Below are positions 6,684-13,640 of a stretch of 16,857 bases of DNA, piece by piece. Source of the DNA: an uncultured Acidimicrobiales bacterium (lineage in GTDB: Bacteria; Actinomycetota; Acidimicrobiia; Acidimicrobiales; Aldehydirespiratoraceae); contig CALKOE010000463.1 of the NCBI GenBank assembly GCA_938091985.1, positions 1 through 16,857 on the forward strand, given 5' to 3'. The notes beneath the pieces are model-generated. The model did no database searches. It was not told where the DNA came from and saw only the letters and a list, made by a program, of their open reading frames with translations. The first letter of the stretch is position 1. Each line of letters begins with the position of its first letter. Position numbers and translations under genes: made by a program.

Positions 6684-7539
6684 CGTTCCACTGTTGCAGA
6701 GCGGCACCGATCTCCGCTCCGGAATCTTCCTGGATGAAGTGCAAACCAGCCACCGTGATCTCGGTCTGGTTCGGCCACGATCGGCAGAATTCGCGCTGCG
6801 CCCCGATCAGGATGGACCCCGGCTCAGCGTTGATGAAGAGCTTCGGCACCTCACTCGTCGACATGTGGGCGGCATAGGCAGACACGATCTCGACCACATC
6901 AGCTGGCTCGCCCTCGAGCGGAATCTCTCGCGGCCATGTGAGGGTGGGGCGCCGCGACTCACCGCCGTCGGCGAAGGGTCGGCGATACTCGTCGTGCTCC
7001 TCTTCCGTGAGATCGCGAAGGATCGAGTTGGGCAGCACACCCTCGATGAAGAGGTTCTTCTCGAGGATCAGCGACTCACCGACCTCAGACCGAAACGCCT
7101 GAAAGATATCGCGGGCGTTGTCCGGCCATTCGGCGTAGGTGACCGGCATGACGATCGCCTCCATGTAGCAGATCCCCTTGATCTGCCCCGGGTGCCGGGC
7201 AGCGCGATGAAAGCCCAACGCCGACCCCCAGTCGTGGATGACGAGAGTGACGTTGTCCGTCGCTCCGACCGCCTCGAACCATCCGTCGAGATACGCAGCG
7301 TGTTCGACAAAGCGATAGGAATCGGGACCGGAGTCTTCGAGCTTGTCGCTGTCGCCCATGCCGATGAGATCCGGCGCCAGCAGTCGCCCACTGCCCTCGC
7401 ACTGCGCCATGACCTCGCGCCAGAGATACGACGACGTCGGATTGCCGTGCAGGAAGACGATCGGGTCGCCCTCCCCGCGCTCCACGTAGGCCATCTGGCG
7501 ACCATTGACATTGACGAACTTCTTGGAGGGGCCGGTCAT
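6673..7539 (-). CDS. dhaA: Haloalkane dehalogenase, LinB/DhaA type
   Basis: The 288-residue alpha/beta-hydrolase should cleave carbon-halogen bonds in haloalkanes, giving alcohol and halide without cofactors. All five diagnostic residues of the HLD-II subfamily are present: nucleophile Asp103 (VIHDWG), halide-binding Asn33 (HGNPTSSYLWR) and Trp104, acid Glu127 (YMEAIVMP) and base His267 (AGLHFIQED). Extended stretches such as DNxF(V/I)E-x-VLP, RRPTL-WPR-IP, PKLFINAEPG and WPNQTEITVAG closely resemble LinB. ATG 7539 is the first start matching the family; no good Shine-Dalgarno is seen. It is divergent from the exonuclease gene (33 nt). The methyltransferase remnant overlaps its 3' end. A natural substrate cannot be told from sequence, and some HLDs have uncertain physiological roles. 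Confidence 0.96.
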   Translation of the reverse strand: MTGPSKKFVNVNGRQMAYVERGEGDPIVFLHGNPTSSYLWREVMAQCEGSGRLLAPDLIGMGDSDKLEDSGPDSYRFVEHAAYLDGWFEAVGATDNVTLVIHDWGSALGFHRAARHPGQIKGICYMEAIVMPVTYAEWPDNARDIFQAFRSEVGESLILEKNLFIEGVLPNSILRDLTEEEHDEYRRPFADGGESRRPTLTWPREIPLEGEPADVVEIVSAYAAHMSTSEVPKLFINAEPGSILIGAQREFCRSWPNQTEITVAGLHFIQEDSGAEIGAALQQWNDGL

Positions 7540-7560
7540 GGTCCGTCACTGTGGCACAGC

Positions 7561-7566
7561 TACGGT
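7561..7566 (+). promoter_or_regulatory. Possible -10 box for leaderless exonuclease III gene
   Basis: TACGGT is followed by CACGCC (6 nt) and the GTG start at 7573. The next gene has nearly the same layout (TAGCGT-CACGCC-ATG). This supports a leaderless transcript and the GTG start. Confidence 0.45.
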
Positions 7567-7572
7567 CACGCC

Positions 7573-8370
7573 GTGCCCAGAGATGCCGCTCGAATCGTCT
7601 CGTGGAACATCAACTCGATTCGTGTGCGCGTCGAGCAGGTTTGCGAGTGGGCGAAGGCCAACGACGCCGACGTCGTGCTCCTTCAGGAGACGAAGTGTGG
7701 CGACGCCGACTTCCCCTTCGATGCCTTCACCGAGGCGGGGTACGAGGTCGCCCACCACGGGACGAACCATTGGAACGGTGTCGCCATCGCGAGCCGCGTC
7801 GGTCTCGAGGATGTCGCTCGAGGGTTCGACGGCGCGCAGGCGCCGCCCTTCGATGAACCCCGTCTGATGGCGGCGACCTGCGGTGGGGTTCGCTGCTGGT
7901 CCGTCTACGTGCCCAACGGCCGCGAACTCTGGGATCCGCACTACGCCTTCAAGCTGGTCTGGCTCGAGCGGCTCCGCCACGAGCTCATCTCGACCGGGTC
8001 GACAGACTTGGCCTCGGTGGTCGCCGGTGACTTCAACGTGGCGCCCACCGACGACGACATCTACATGCCGTCTCGATGGAAGCGTCGGACCCATGCCAGC
8101 GAGCCCGAACGCGCCGGCATCAAAGCGCTGGTCGACCTCGGACTACGCGACGTCACCCGCGAGCATCTGCCCGAGCCCGGTGTCTACACGTGGTGGAACT
8201 ATCGACCCGGCCAGTTCGAGAAGGATCACGGTCTCCGCATCGACCTCGCGTTGTGTTCGCCGTCGGTCGCCGACGCGACCCACACCGTCTGGATCGACCG
8301 GGCGGCCCGGGGCGCGACGCGACCGTCTGACCACGCGCCGCTGGTCATCGACCTCACGACCTCAGCTTGA
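7573..8370 (+). CDS. xth: Exonuclease III / AP endonuclease family (Xth)
   Basis: The 265-residue product is an ExoIII-type endonuclease/exonuclease/phosphatase domain enzyme, which incises abasic sites and trims 3' ends in base excision repair. The core motifs are WNINSIR (11-17), LLQETK with metal ligand Glu39, GDFNVAP (Asp153, Asn155), RIDLALCS, and SDHAPL (Asp253-His254). The WKRRTH, DLGLRD and WWNYRPGQFEKDHGLRID patches are typical of actinobacterial Xth. The frame is open far upstream, but those residues are antisense to the dehalogenase. GTG 7573 (VPRDAARIVSWNINS) fits the family start. It is followed after 13 nt by the glycerophosphodiesterase gene. Confidence 0.95.
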   Translation: MPRDAARIVSWNINSIRVRVEQVCEWAKANDADVVLLQETKCGDADFPFDAFTEAGYEVAHHGTNHWNGVAIASRVGLEDVARGFDGAQAPPFDEPRLMAATCGGVRCWSVYVPNGRELWDPHYAFKLVWLERLRHELISTGSTDLASVVAGDFNVAPTDDDIYMPSRWKRRTHASEPERAGIKALVDLGLRDVTREHLPEPGVYTWWNYRPGQFEKDHGLRIDLALCSPSVADATHTVWIDRAARGATRPSDHAPLVIDLTTSA

Positions 8371-8371
8371 G

Positions 8372-8377
8372 TAGCGT
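8372..8377 (+). promoter_or_regulatory. Possible -10 box for leaderless glycerophosphodiesterase gene
   Basis: TAGCGT lies 6 nt (CACGCC) before the ATG at 8384, immediately after the xth stop. There is no Shine-Dalgarno. The box would let this gene be transcribed separately from xth despite the 13-nt gap. Confidence 0.4.
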
Positions 8378-8383
8378 CACGCC

Positions 8384-9487
8384 ATGCTTCGCTTCTCTCT
8401 TCCCCGCGTTCTCGCTGCCCTTCTCGCGCTGAGCCTTCTGGCCGCCGCCTGTGGCGATGACGAGGACGACGGCAACCTCGCCGCCGTCGAGTCGACCACC
8501 ACCACGACAACCAGCACCACGACGACCACGACCACGACGACGACCACCGTCCCAGCGATTGAGATCCCGACACCGGGCGCGAGCACCGTCGAAGGACTGT
8601 TCGACCTCGGTCGGCCCGTCGTGCTCGGCCACGCCGGCGGCGACCGTTCGTGGCCCCACTCGACGATGTACGCCTACAGCGAAGCTGCCGTCACCGGTAC
8701 CGAGGTGCTGGAGATGGACGTGCAGCTCACCGGCGACGGAGTGCTCATCGTGCAACACGACGACACCGTCGACCGCACCACCGAGACGAGCGGACGTGTC
8801 CGTGATCTCACCTACGACGAGATCCAGGCGCTCGACAGCGGCTACTGGTGGTCGGGCGAATGGGGCAACCAGTCACTGCCCGACGAGGACTACATCTGGC
8901 GCGGCGTGCGGACCGGCGAGATCGACCCACCCCCCGGTTACTCAGCCGACGACTTCCGCGTCGAAACCTTCCGCTCTGTCGCCGAGGCATTTCCCGAGCA
9001 CGTGCTCGACGTCGAGATCAAGGTCCCCCGCGGTGACGATGGCGAGAACGATCTCGACTTCGCCATCGAGGGCGCCCGAGTGCTCGCCGACGAGATCGCA
9101 GAGCTCGGGCGAGCCGACTCTGTCGTTGTCGTGTCGTTCGACGACGACGTGATCGCCGCCTTCCACGAGTTCGCGCCCGACATTCCCACGAGCCCCGGCA
9201 CCGGTGCGCTCACCGACTGGTTCCTCGGCGGGATTCCGCTGCTCGAGAGCCACCGCGTACTGCAGGTGCCGCCCGAGTTCGATGGTCTCGACGTGTTGCG
9301 GCTGCCCGGCTTCCTCGAAAAGGCCCGCGAAGAAGGACTCGGCATCTGGGTTTGGCCCAACGACGCGTCGACCCAAGAGAACGCCGACTTCTACGAGGCG
9401 CTTCTCGAGTTCGACATCGACGGCGTCATCGCCGGCCGCCCCGATGTAGCCGTGGAGCGCTGGCGCGAAATCGGCGCCATTCCTTAG
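8384..9487 (+). CDS. Glycerophosphodiester phosphodiesterase lipoprotein
   Basis: The 367-residue protein should hydrolyse glycerophosphodiesters to glycerol-3-phosphate and an alcohol, outside the membrane. A lipoprotein signal ends in LLAAAC, with Cys23 the predicted lipid-modified residue. A low-complexity Asp/Glu segment and a Thr-rich linker (T38-T55) lead to a GDPD (TIM barrel) domain from about residue 76. Catalytic and metal residues visible are His83 (GHAGGD), Glu110 and Asp112 (LEMDVQLTGDG), and His125 (VQHDDTVDRTT). DVEIKVP and the C-terminal GIWVWPND and IDGVIAGRPD motifs follow. The insertion GYWWSGEWGNQSLPDEDY is common in actinobacterial members. Its stop lies 3 nt from the stop of the convergent DUF7064-like gene. 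Confidence 0.95.
   Translation: MLRFSLPRVLAALLALSLLAAACGDDEDDGNLAAVESTTTTTTSTTTTTTTTTTTVPAIEIPTPGASTVEGLFDLGRPVVLGHAGGDRSWPHSTMYAYSEAAVTGTEVLEMDVQLTGDGVLIVQHDDTVDRTTETSGRVRDLTYDEIQALDSGYWWSGEWGNQSLPDEDYIWRGVRTGEIDPPPGYSADDFRVETFRSVAEAFPEHVLDVEIKVPRGDDGENDLDFAIEGARVLADEIAELGRADSVVVVSFDDDVIAAFHEFAPDIPTSPGTGALTDWFLGGIPLLESHRVLQVPPEFDGLDVLRLPGFLEKAREEGLGIWVWPNDASTQENADFYEALLEFDIDGVIAGRPDVAVERWREIGAIP
8495..8548 (+). repeat. ACC/ACG/ACA Thr-codon repeat tract
   Basis: Seventeen threonine codons and one serine codon in a row form an imperfect trinucleotide repeat. It encodes the flexible linker between the lipid anchor and the GDPD domain, and it is likely to vary in length between strains by slippage. 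Confidence 0.85.
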
Positions 9488-9490
9488 GCG

Positions 9491-10444
9491 CTAGTCGAAC
9501 AGCCGTTTCCGGAAGAACTCCCGAGCGGCAGGAGCCGACCAGTTGTCGTGGTCCTCGCCCCAACACTCGATGCCGTCGAGATCCCAGCGGGTGAGACAGT
9601 TCCAGGTGAACAGGTTCGGGTTGAGGTGCACCCCGAATCGGTTGTGGCACGCGCCGGTGGCGACGAAGTCACGGCCGAGTTCGTCGTGTCCTTGGATGCG
9701 GACACGCAGCGGCGCACCGGTCGATGGGTCGCGCTCGAGGACCTCGCGAACACCGCCGGTCACCTTGCCCCACTCGCCTGCCCTGGCCAGGTAGCCATGG
9801 ATCGCGATGCAGTCGCCCTCGCCAACGGGACCTGGGGTGAAGTCCATGCTGATCATGTGGAAGCCGTCGTCGCCAGACGCAGTGGCGTAGCTGTAGCCAC
9901 CTCGGCTCGCAGGGGAGCCGGCGAGCCCGAGCCCGAACTGTGACCGCACCGACCACGAACGGTCGCGGAAGCCGAACGAGTCGACCTCGATCACATCGTC
10001 GCCGAGGCGGATGGTTCCGGTGTAGCGACCAGGTTGATCGAGGTGGGATTCGCCGAGATAGTTCGGGCGCGAGACAGCATCGAAGACGAGGTCGACATCC
10101 ACGAAGTCCCCATCCGGGTCGCGGTAGCCGATCTCGTACTTCTGGAGCGGCTCCACGCAGCGGTAGCGAATGCCATTGGGCAGCTGGACGTCGGAAAGCG
10201 GCTGATCGGGAAGTGGGAGATGCCAGAAGTTCTTGCCGTAGCGGCAGTTCCAGGGCTGATCGCCGTGTTCGTCCCAGAAGTACGCACCTCCGGAAGTGAC
10301 ACCCTGATTCGGCCGGAAGAAGGGATAGAGCTGACCCGAAAGTCTGCGTTCCGGCACGGTGAAGGTGAACCAACACGTCTCGGTCCAGAACGGGTCATCG
10401 CTCGTGGGGTCGTGGAATTCGTCGTCGAGATGCGGAGTCGTCAT
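9491..10444 (-). CDS. DUF7064/DUF7065-like protein, function unknown
   Basis: The 317-residue product has no signal peptide or membrane helix. It is rich in aromatic and acidic residues, with a beta-sheet character. Recognisable pieces are ERRLSGQLYPFFRPNQGV, GAYFWDEHGD, FWHLPLPDQPL, LPNGIRYRCVEPLQKYEIGY, FDQPGRYTGTI-like LDQPGRYTGTI, FGFRDRSWSVR and CLTRWDLDGIECWGED. From memory these match uncharacterised actinobacterial and sphingomonad proteins with paired DUF7064/DUF7065 domains, which resemble AttH/CrtC lipocalin-like folds. That assignment is tentative. ATG 10444 (MTTPHLDDEF) is chosen over the longer open frame; it lies 8 nt after the deaminase stop. It is the last gene of the dioxygenase-deaminase operon, so it may bind or process the same small hydrophobic or cyclic metabolite (inference). 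Confidence 0.85.
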   Translation of the reverse strand: MTTPHLDDEFHDPTSDDPFWTETCWFTFTVPERRLSGQLYPFFRPNQGVTSGGAYFWDEHGDQPWNCRYGKNFWHLPLPDQPLSDVQLPNGIRYRCVEPLQKYEIGYRDPDGDFVDVDLVFDAVSRPNYLGESHLDQPGRYTGTIRLGDDVIEVDSFGFRDRSWSVRSQFGLGLAGSPASRGGYSYATASGDDGFHMISMDFTPGPVGEGDCIAIHGYLARAGEWGKVTGGVREVLERDPSTGAPLRVRIQGHDELGRDFVATGACHNRFGVHLNPNLFTWNCLTRWDLDGIECWGEDHDNWSAPAAREFFRKRLFD

Positions 10445-10452
10445 CGGTCCGC

Positions 10453-10923
10453 CTACTCCTCGCCGATGTCCTCGTTCCACAACTGGGGCTCAGCTGCGAT
10501 GAAGTCGCGCATGATGGCAATGCATTCGGCGTCGTTCGCCAAGACGGTTGCCACGCCGCGGTCGCGGAGATGGCCTTCCCCGCCCATGAAGGTCTCGTTC
10601 TCACCGATCACGACCTTGGGAATGCCGTAGAGCAACGCGGCGCCCGTGCACATGTCGCATGGCGACAGCGTGGTGTAGAGCGTGGCCCGCGCATAGGCAC
10701 TCGCAGGAAGACGACCGGCGTTCTCGAGGCAATCCATTTCGGCGTGGAGTACGACACTCCCTTGCTGCACCCGCCGGTTGTGACCACGGCCGATGATCTC
10801 ACCGTCGATGATCAGCGCAGACCCGATCGGGATGCCGCCCTCCTCCCGACCGAGGCGGGCCTCAGCGATCGCCGCGTCGAGCCCCAGACGATCCTGTGCA
10901 CTCAGGTCCGGTTCAGAACTCAT
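10453..10923 (-). CDS. FCY1-like cytosine/nucleoside deaminase
   Basis: The 156-residue zinc deaminase hydrolytically removes an amino group from a base. Zinc ligands and proton shuttle are His60, Glu62 (HAEMDCLENAGR), Cys89 and Cys92 (TLSPCDMCTG). Similarity to yeast cytosine deaminase Fcy1 (158 aa) runs over the whole length: GGxPIG, GRGHNxRxQxGS, LYTTLSPCDMCTGA, YGIPKVVIGEN, and the C-terminal WNEDIGE, equivalent to yeast WFEDIGE, which closes the active site. The protein is unrelated to E. coli CodA. Cytosine or a close analogue is the likely substrate, though related bacterial deaminases act on other rings. ATG 10923 overlaps the TauD-like stop by 11 nt, so translation is probably coupled. 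Confidence 0.94.
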   Translation of the reverse strand: MSSEPDLSAQDRLGLDAAIAEARLGREEGGIPIGSALIIDGEIIGRGHNRRVQQGSVVLHAEMDCLENAGRLPASAYARATLYTTLSPCDMCTGAALLYGIPKVVIGENETFMGGEGHLRDRGVATVLANDAECIAIMRDFIAAEPQLWNEDIGEE

Positions 10924-11767
10924 AGCCACCGATTCCGAAGTAGCCGCTCGACGCCATCTTGTTGCGTTCGTACTCAGGCCAGGTGGGTGCGTCGGGAACT
11001 CCGAGCGGTGGTCCGTCGCCGAGCACCGTGGCCCGGTGAAGGAGCCGTCGTTCTTTCGTGTCGTCGACGACCGAGTGGAGCGTGAAGCGTTCGTCCCAGA
11101 TGACCACATCGCCTGTGGACCATCGCCAGCGACAGCTGAGCCTCACCTGTTCCTGCCAGCGGAACAGATACGCGAGCAGCATCTGCGACTCCGGTCGCGA
11201 CAGTTGCGGAATCCGCCGGCTGAACTGCTTGTTCACGAAGAGCGACTTGCGGCCGGTGCCGGGTTGCACTCGCACCACCGGATGCTCGGCGCTGAGCGCG
11301 CCTCGGGCATCGTTGTGGGTGCAGGTCAGCCCGTCGAGCATGGCCTTCAGCGGCGCGCTGAGCGTGTCGTAGACGTCGAGCGTGTTGATCCACATGGTGT
11401 CGCCACCGAACTCGGGACCATCGACCATGTGGAGCAATGCAGCGATGGGGGGTGACTCGGAGAAGCTGACGTCGGTGTGCCAGAGATCGGCCTTGGGTGA
11501 GACCTCGGAGTCGAGCTCGACCACCTCGGGAATCGCCTCGTCGACCTTCGGGATGTAGGGATGCACCTCGAGCTCGCCGAACAGCGCACCGATGTCGCGG
11601 AACTGCTCGACCGTCGGCTCCAATCCCGGCAGGAACAGCACCAGATGGGTGGCGAGCGCGTCCATCAGCTGTTGGGCGATGGCCTCGTCGAGCCGATCAG
11701 CGGACAGGCCCCGCACCTCGGCCCCGAGGGCCCCGGCAACGGGTCGGATCTCCAGAGTGTCGGCCAT
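10913..11767 (-). CDS. TauD/TfdA-type Fe(II)/2-oxoglutarate dioxygenase
   Basis: The 284-residue protein belongs to the TauD/TfdA family, which couples decarboxylation of 2-oxoglutarate to hydroxylation of a small substrate. The iron triad is His97 and Asp99 (LWHTDVSF) with His231 (WDERFTLHSVVDD). Arg241/Arg245 after it should hold 2-oxoglutarate. GALGAEVRGL at the N-terminus and GGDTMWINTLDVYDTL are typical. The family members known for taurine, 2,4-D or alkylsulfates do not predict this substrate. It heads a three-gene operon with the deaminase (11-nt overlap) and the DUF7064-like gene, which points toward a nitrogen-containing ring or side-chain substrate (inference). ATG 11767 has a TAGCAT box 8 nt upstream. 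Confidence 0.94.
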   Translation of the reverse strand: MADTLEIRPVAGALGAEVRGLSADRLDEAIAQQLMDALATHLVLFLPGLEPTVEQFRDIGALFGELEVHPYIPKVDEAIPEVVELDSEVSPKADLWHTDVSFSESPPIAALLHMVDGPEFGGDTMWINTLDVYDTLSAPLKAMLDGLTCTHNDARGALSAEHPVVRVQPGTGRKSLFVNKQFSRRIPQLSRPESQMLLAYLFRWQEQVRLSCRWRWSTGDVVIWDERFTLHSVVDDTKERRLLHRATVLGDGPPLGVPDAPTWPEYERNKMASSGYFGIGGYEF

Positions 11768-11775
11768 GGCCGGAG

Positions 11776-11781
11776 ATGCTA
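11776..11781 (-). promoter_or_regulatory. Possible -10 box for the dioxygenase operon
   Basis: TAGCAT on the minus strand is 8 nt before the ATG at 11767 and sits within a GCTAGC palindrome. It fits TANNNT and would drive an almost leaderless transcript of the three-gene operon. Confidence 0.4.
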
Positions 11782-11814
11782 GCCCTCCACGGAAATTGGT
11801 CCGAACGGCCTATG

Positions 11815-11839
11815 GGGTCAGGGTCAAGTGCCCCTATGA
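11815..11839. repeat. Small direct and inverted repeats in the dioxygenase/CAP divergent region
   Basis: The 90-bp gap between the divergent genes holds a tandem GGGTCA-GGGTCA (11815-11826). GGGG (11814-11817) can pair with CCCC (11831-11834). CCTATG occurs twice (about 11809 and 11833). It could be an operator or a short dispersed intergenic element. I cannot decide from one copy. Confidence 0.35.
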
Positions 11840-11857
11840 AGCTGCCGTTGTAGAACC

Positions 11858-13501
11858 ATGAATCTGGGGCGTGTTCGCGATGCGTTGTTGGCAGGGCTGA
11901 TGCTCGGGCCGTTGCTCGGCGCTGCCCAGGCATCCCCAGTCGGCGCCTCCCCAGTCGAGGAACCGTGGATCGACACGAGCGACCGCGCCGCCGTCCTCGC
12001 CGCGTTTCAAGCCGAGTTCGAGCGACCCGAGCCGGCGAGCGGCTTCGACGGCGACGCCGGATCATGTGACGCCGGCAGCACGTCGCAGGAGTTCCGCGAC
12101 AGCGTCGTCCAACGCGTGAACTGGTATCGCCGAATGGCCGGCCTCGACATCGTCTCGGAACGCGCTGCCTACTCCACCGCCACCCAACAGACATCGCTGA
12201 TGATGTCGGCCGAGGGCGCCCTGTCGCACGGACCGGGTGCTGGCTGGTCCTGTCACACATCGACCGGTGCAGCGGCGGCAGGAAAGAGCAACCTCGCGCT
12301 GGGCGTGAACGGCACCGGAGCGATCGACGCCTACATCCGTGACCCGGGCACCAACAACCACACGGTCGGTCACCGGCGCACCATCTTCTACCCGCAGCTG
12401 CTCGAGATCGGGACCGGCGATGTCGACGCCGGTGGCGGCCACCCCGCGGCCAACACGCTGCATGTCTTCGACGACAACCTCTGGGGAAGCCGCCCCGACG
12501 TCCGAGAAGACCGCGGCTTCGTTGCGTGGCCGCCAGCGGGCTATGTCCCTCCCGACACTGTCTGGGGACGTTGGTCGTTCTCGCTGTTCGGCGGCGACTT
12601 CAGCACCGCGACCGTCTCGGTCTCAGACACCCTCGGTGCCCTCGGGGTCAGCGTCCTGAAGCGCATTCAGCCCGACAACCCGTCGACTCGCATGGCTCCC
12701 GAGCCGTCGATCGTGTGGGCCATCGGCGCCGACACCAACTCGACATTGCTGCCGGCCCCTGACAACGGCGACGAGTGCTACACAGTGACGATCGGCAACG
12801 TGAAGGTCGGCGGAGTCACCCAGCCGGACTTCACCTACGAGACCTGCGTGCTCGACCCCGACTTCGATCCGTCGTCGGAGCCGCCACCCATTCCGTCGGG
12901 CGACCCGGGCAGCTGCGACGGCATCGAGTTCGATGTCTGGACAGTGCCCTGCTGGACCGACGGCGGAAGCCTCGGCAACTTCGTCGACGTAGTGGCCGAC
13001 TGGCAGCGCGAACCCGTGGCCTGGCTCGTCGGCAACGGGATCACCACCGGCACCAGCACCACGACATTCTCGCCCGACTCCTCGTTGAGCCGTGCCCAGG
13101 CAGCAACCCTCATCTGGCGACTCGTCGGTTCACCCGCACCCCCGGCCGACGCCCCGACCTTCGTCGACGTTCCCGCGGGGAGCTTCTATGAGGACGCGGT
13201 TCGGTGGATGGCCCGCAACGGCATCACCAACGGCACCGGCGGCAATCGCTTCTCGCCGAATGCGCCCGCTACCCGCGCCGAGTTCGTCACCTTCCTTTGG
13301 CGACTGGTCGACCAGCCCATCGTCAACGCCGAGATGCCGTTCGTCGACCTGACCGCACCCTGGCAGGTCTCATCGATCCGTTGGGCGTCGTCGTCGGACA
13401 TCACCACCGGCACCAGCGCCACCACCTTCGCCCCCAACGCGACCGTGACCCGTGGCCAAGCCGCCGCCCTCCTAGCCCGCTTCGCCACCGCCCTCACGTA
13501 A
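11858..13501 (+). CDS. Secreted CAP-domain protein with three SLH-like repeats
   Basis: The 547-residue protein begins with a Sec signal peptide (MNLGRVRDALLAGLMLGPLL, probable cleavage after AQA at residue 25). A CAP/SCP domain occupies about 78-260, seen in VNWYRRMAGL (88-96), LMMSAEGALSHGPGAGWSC (114-132) and NHTVGHRRTIFYP (167-179). After a Pro-rich linker come three SLH-like repeats (about 376-424, 435-484, 495-544). Each has an FVDV/L start and a GITTGT-x-TTFSP-type core. SLH repeats normally bind wall polymers, so this is likely displayed on the cell surface. CAP proteins serve as proteases, lipid binders or adhesins, and the role here is unknown. Conserved Cys pairs (70/132, 330/353/365) suggest disulfides. 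No Shine-Dalgarno precedes ATG 11858. Confidence 0.93.
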   Translation: MNLGRVRDALLAGLMLGPLLGAAQASPVGASPVEEPWIDTSDRAAVLAAFQAEFERPEPASGFDGDAGSCDAGSTSQEFRDSVVQRVNWYRRMAGLDIVSERAAYSTATQQTSLMMSAEGALSHGPGAGWSCHTSTGAAAAGKSNLALGVNGTGAIDAYIRDPGTNNHTVGHRRTIFYPQLLEIGTGDVDAGGGHPAANTLHVFDDNLWGSRPDVREDRGFVAWPPAGYVPPDTVWGRWSFSLFGGDFSTATVSVSDTLGALGVSVLKRIQPDNPSTRMAPEPSIVWAIGADTNSTLLPAPDNGDECYTVTIGNVKVGGVTQPDFTYETCVLDPDFDPSSEPPPIPSGDPGSCDGIEFDVWTVPCWTDGGSLGNFVDVVADWQREPVAWLVGNGITTGTSTTTFSPDSSLSRAQAATLIWRLVGSPAPPADAPTFVDVPAGSFYEDAVRWMARNGITNGTGGNRFSPNAPATRAEFVTFLWRLVDQPIVNAEMPFVDLTAPWQVSSIRWASSSDITTGTSATTFAPNATVTRGQAAALLARFATALT

Positions 13502-13515
13502 CCCGCCAAAAGGAT

Positions 13516-13591
13516 TCCCGCGAACCCGCAGGGTTCCCGAGTCTGCGCGGGAGTTCGGCGCAGCCGAACTCCAAGGAACCCGCAGGGTTCC
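13516..13591. terminator. Cluster of three GCA-loop hairpins after the CAP gene
   Basis: Hairpin 1 (13522-13536) is GAACCC-GCA-GGGTTC. Hairpin 2 (13550-13572) is a perfect 10-bp stem, GGAGTTCGGC with GCCGAACTCC around GCA. Hairpin 3 (13575-13591) is GGAACCC-GCA-GGGTTCC. Hairpins 1 and 3 are direct repeats over 20 bp (13522-13541 and 13576-13595). TCCCGCG (13516-13522) can also pair with CGCGGGA (13546-13552), enclosing hairpin 1 and competing with hairpin 2. There is no T-run, as is common for actinobacterial terminators. It may end the CAP transcript or be a REP-like element. Confidence 0.6.
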
Positions 13592-13640
13592 CGAGAACCG
13601 AATCGGGGGGTCGTCTCGATAGAGGGGGAAAGGAGGCCTC

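Noticed and set aside
6640-7572. N-terminal extension of the exonuclease III frame
   Set aside because: It is the reverse shadow of the haloalkane dehalogenase; family homology begins at GTG 7573.
11836-11853. Five-codon frame MKLPL upstream of the CAP gene
   Set aside because: It is too short to support as a leader peptide without conservation or ribosome data.
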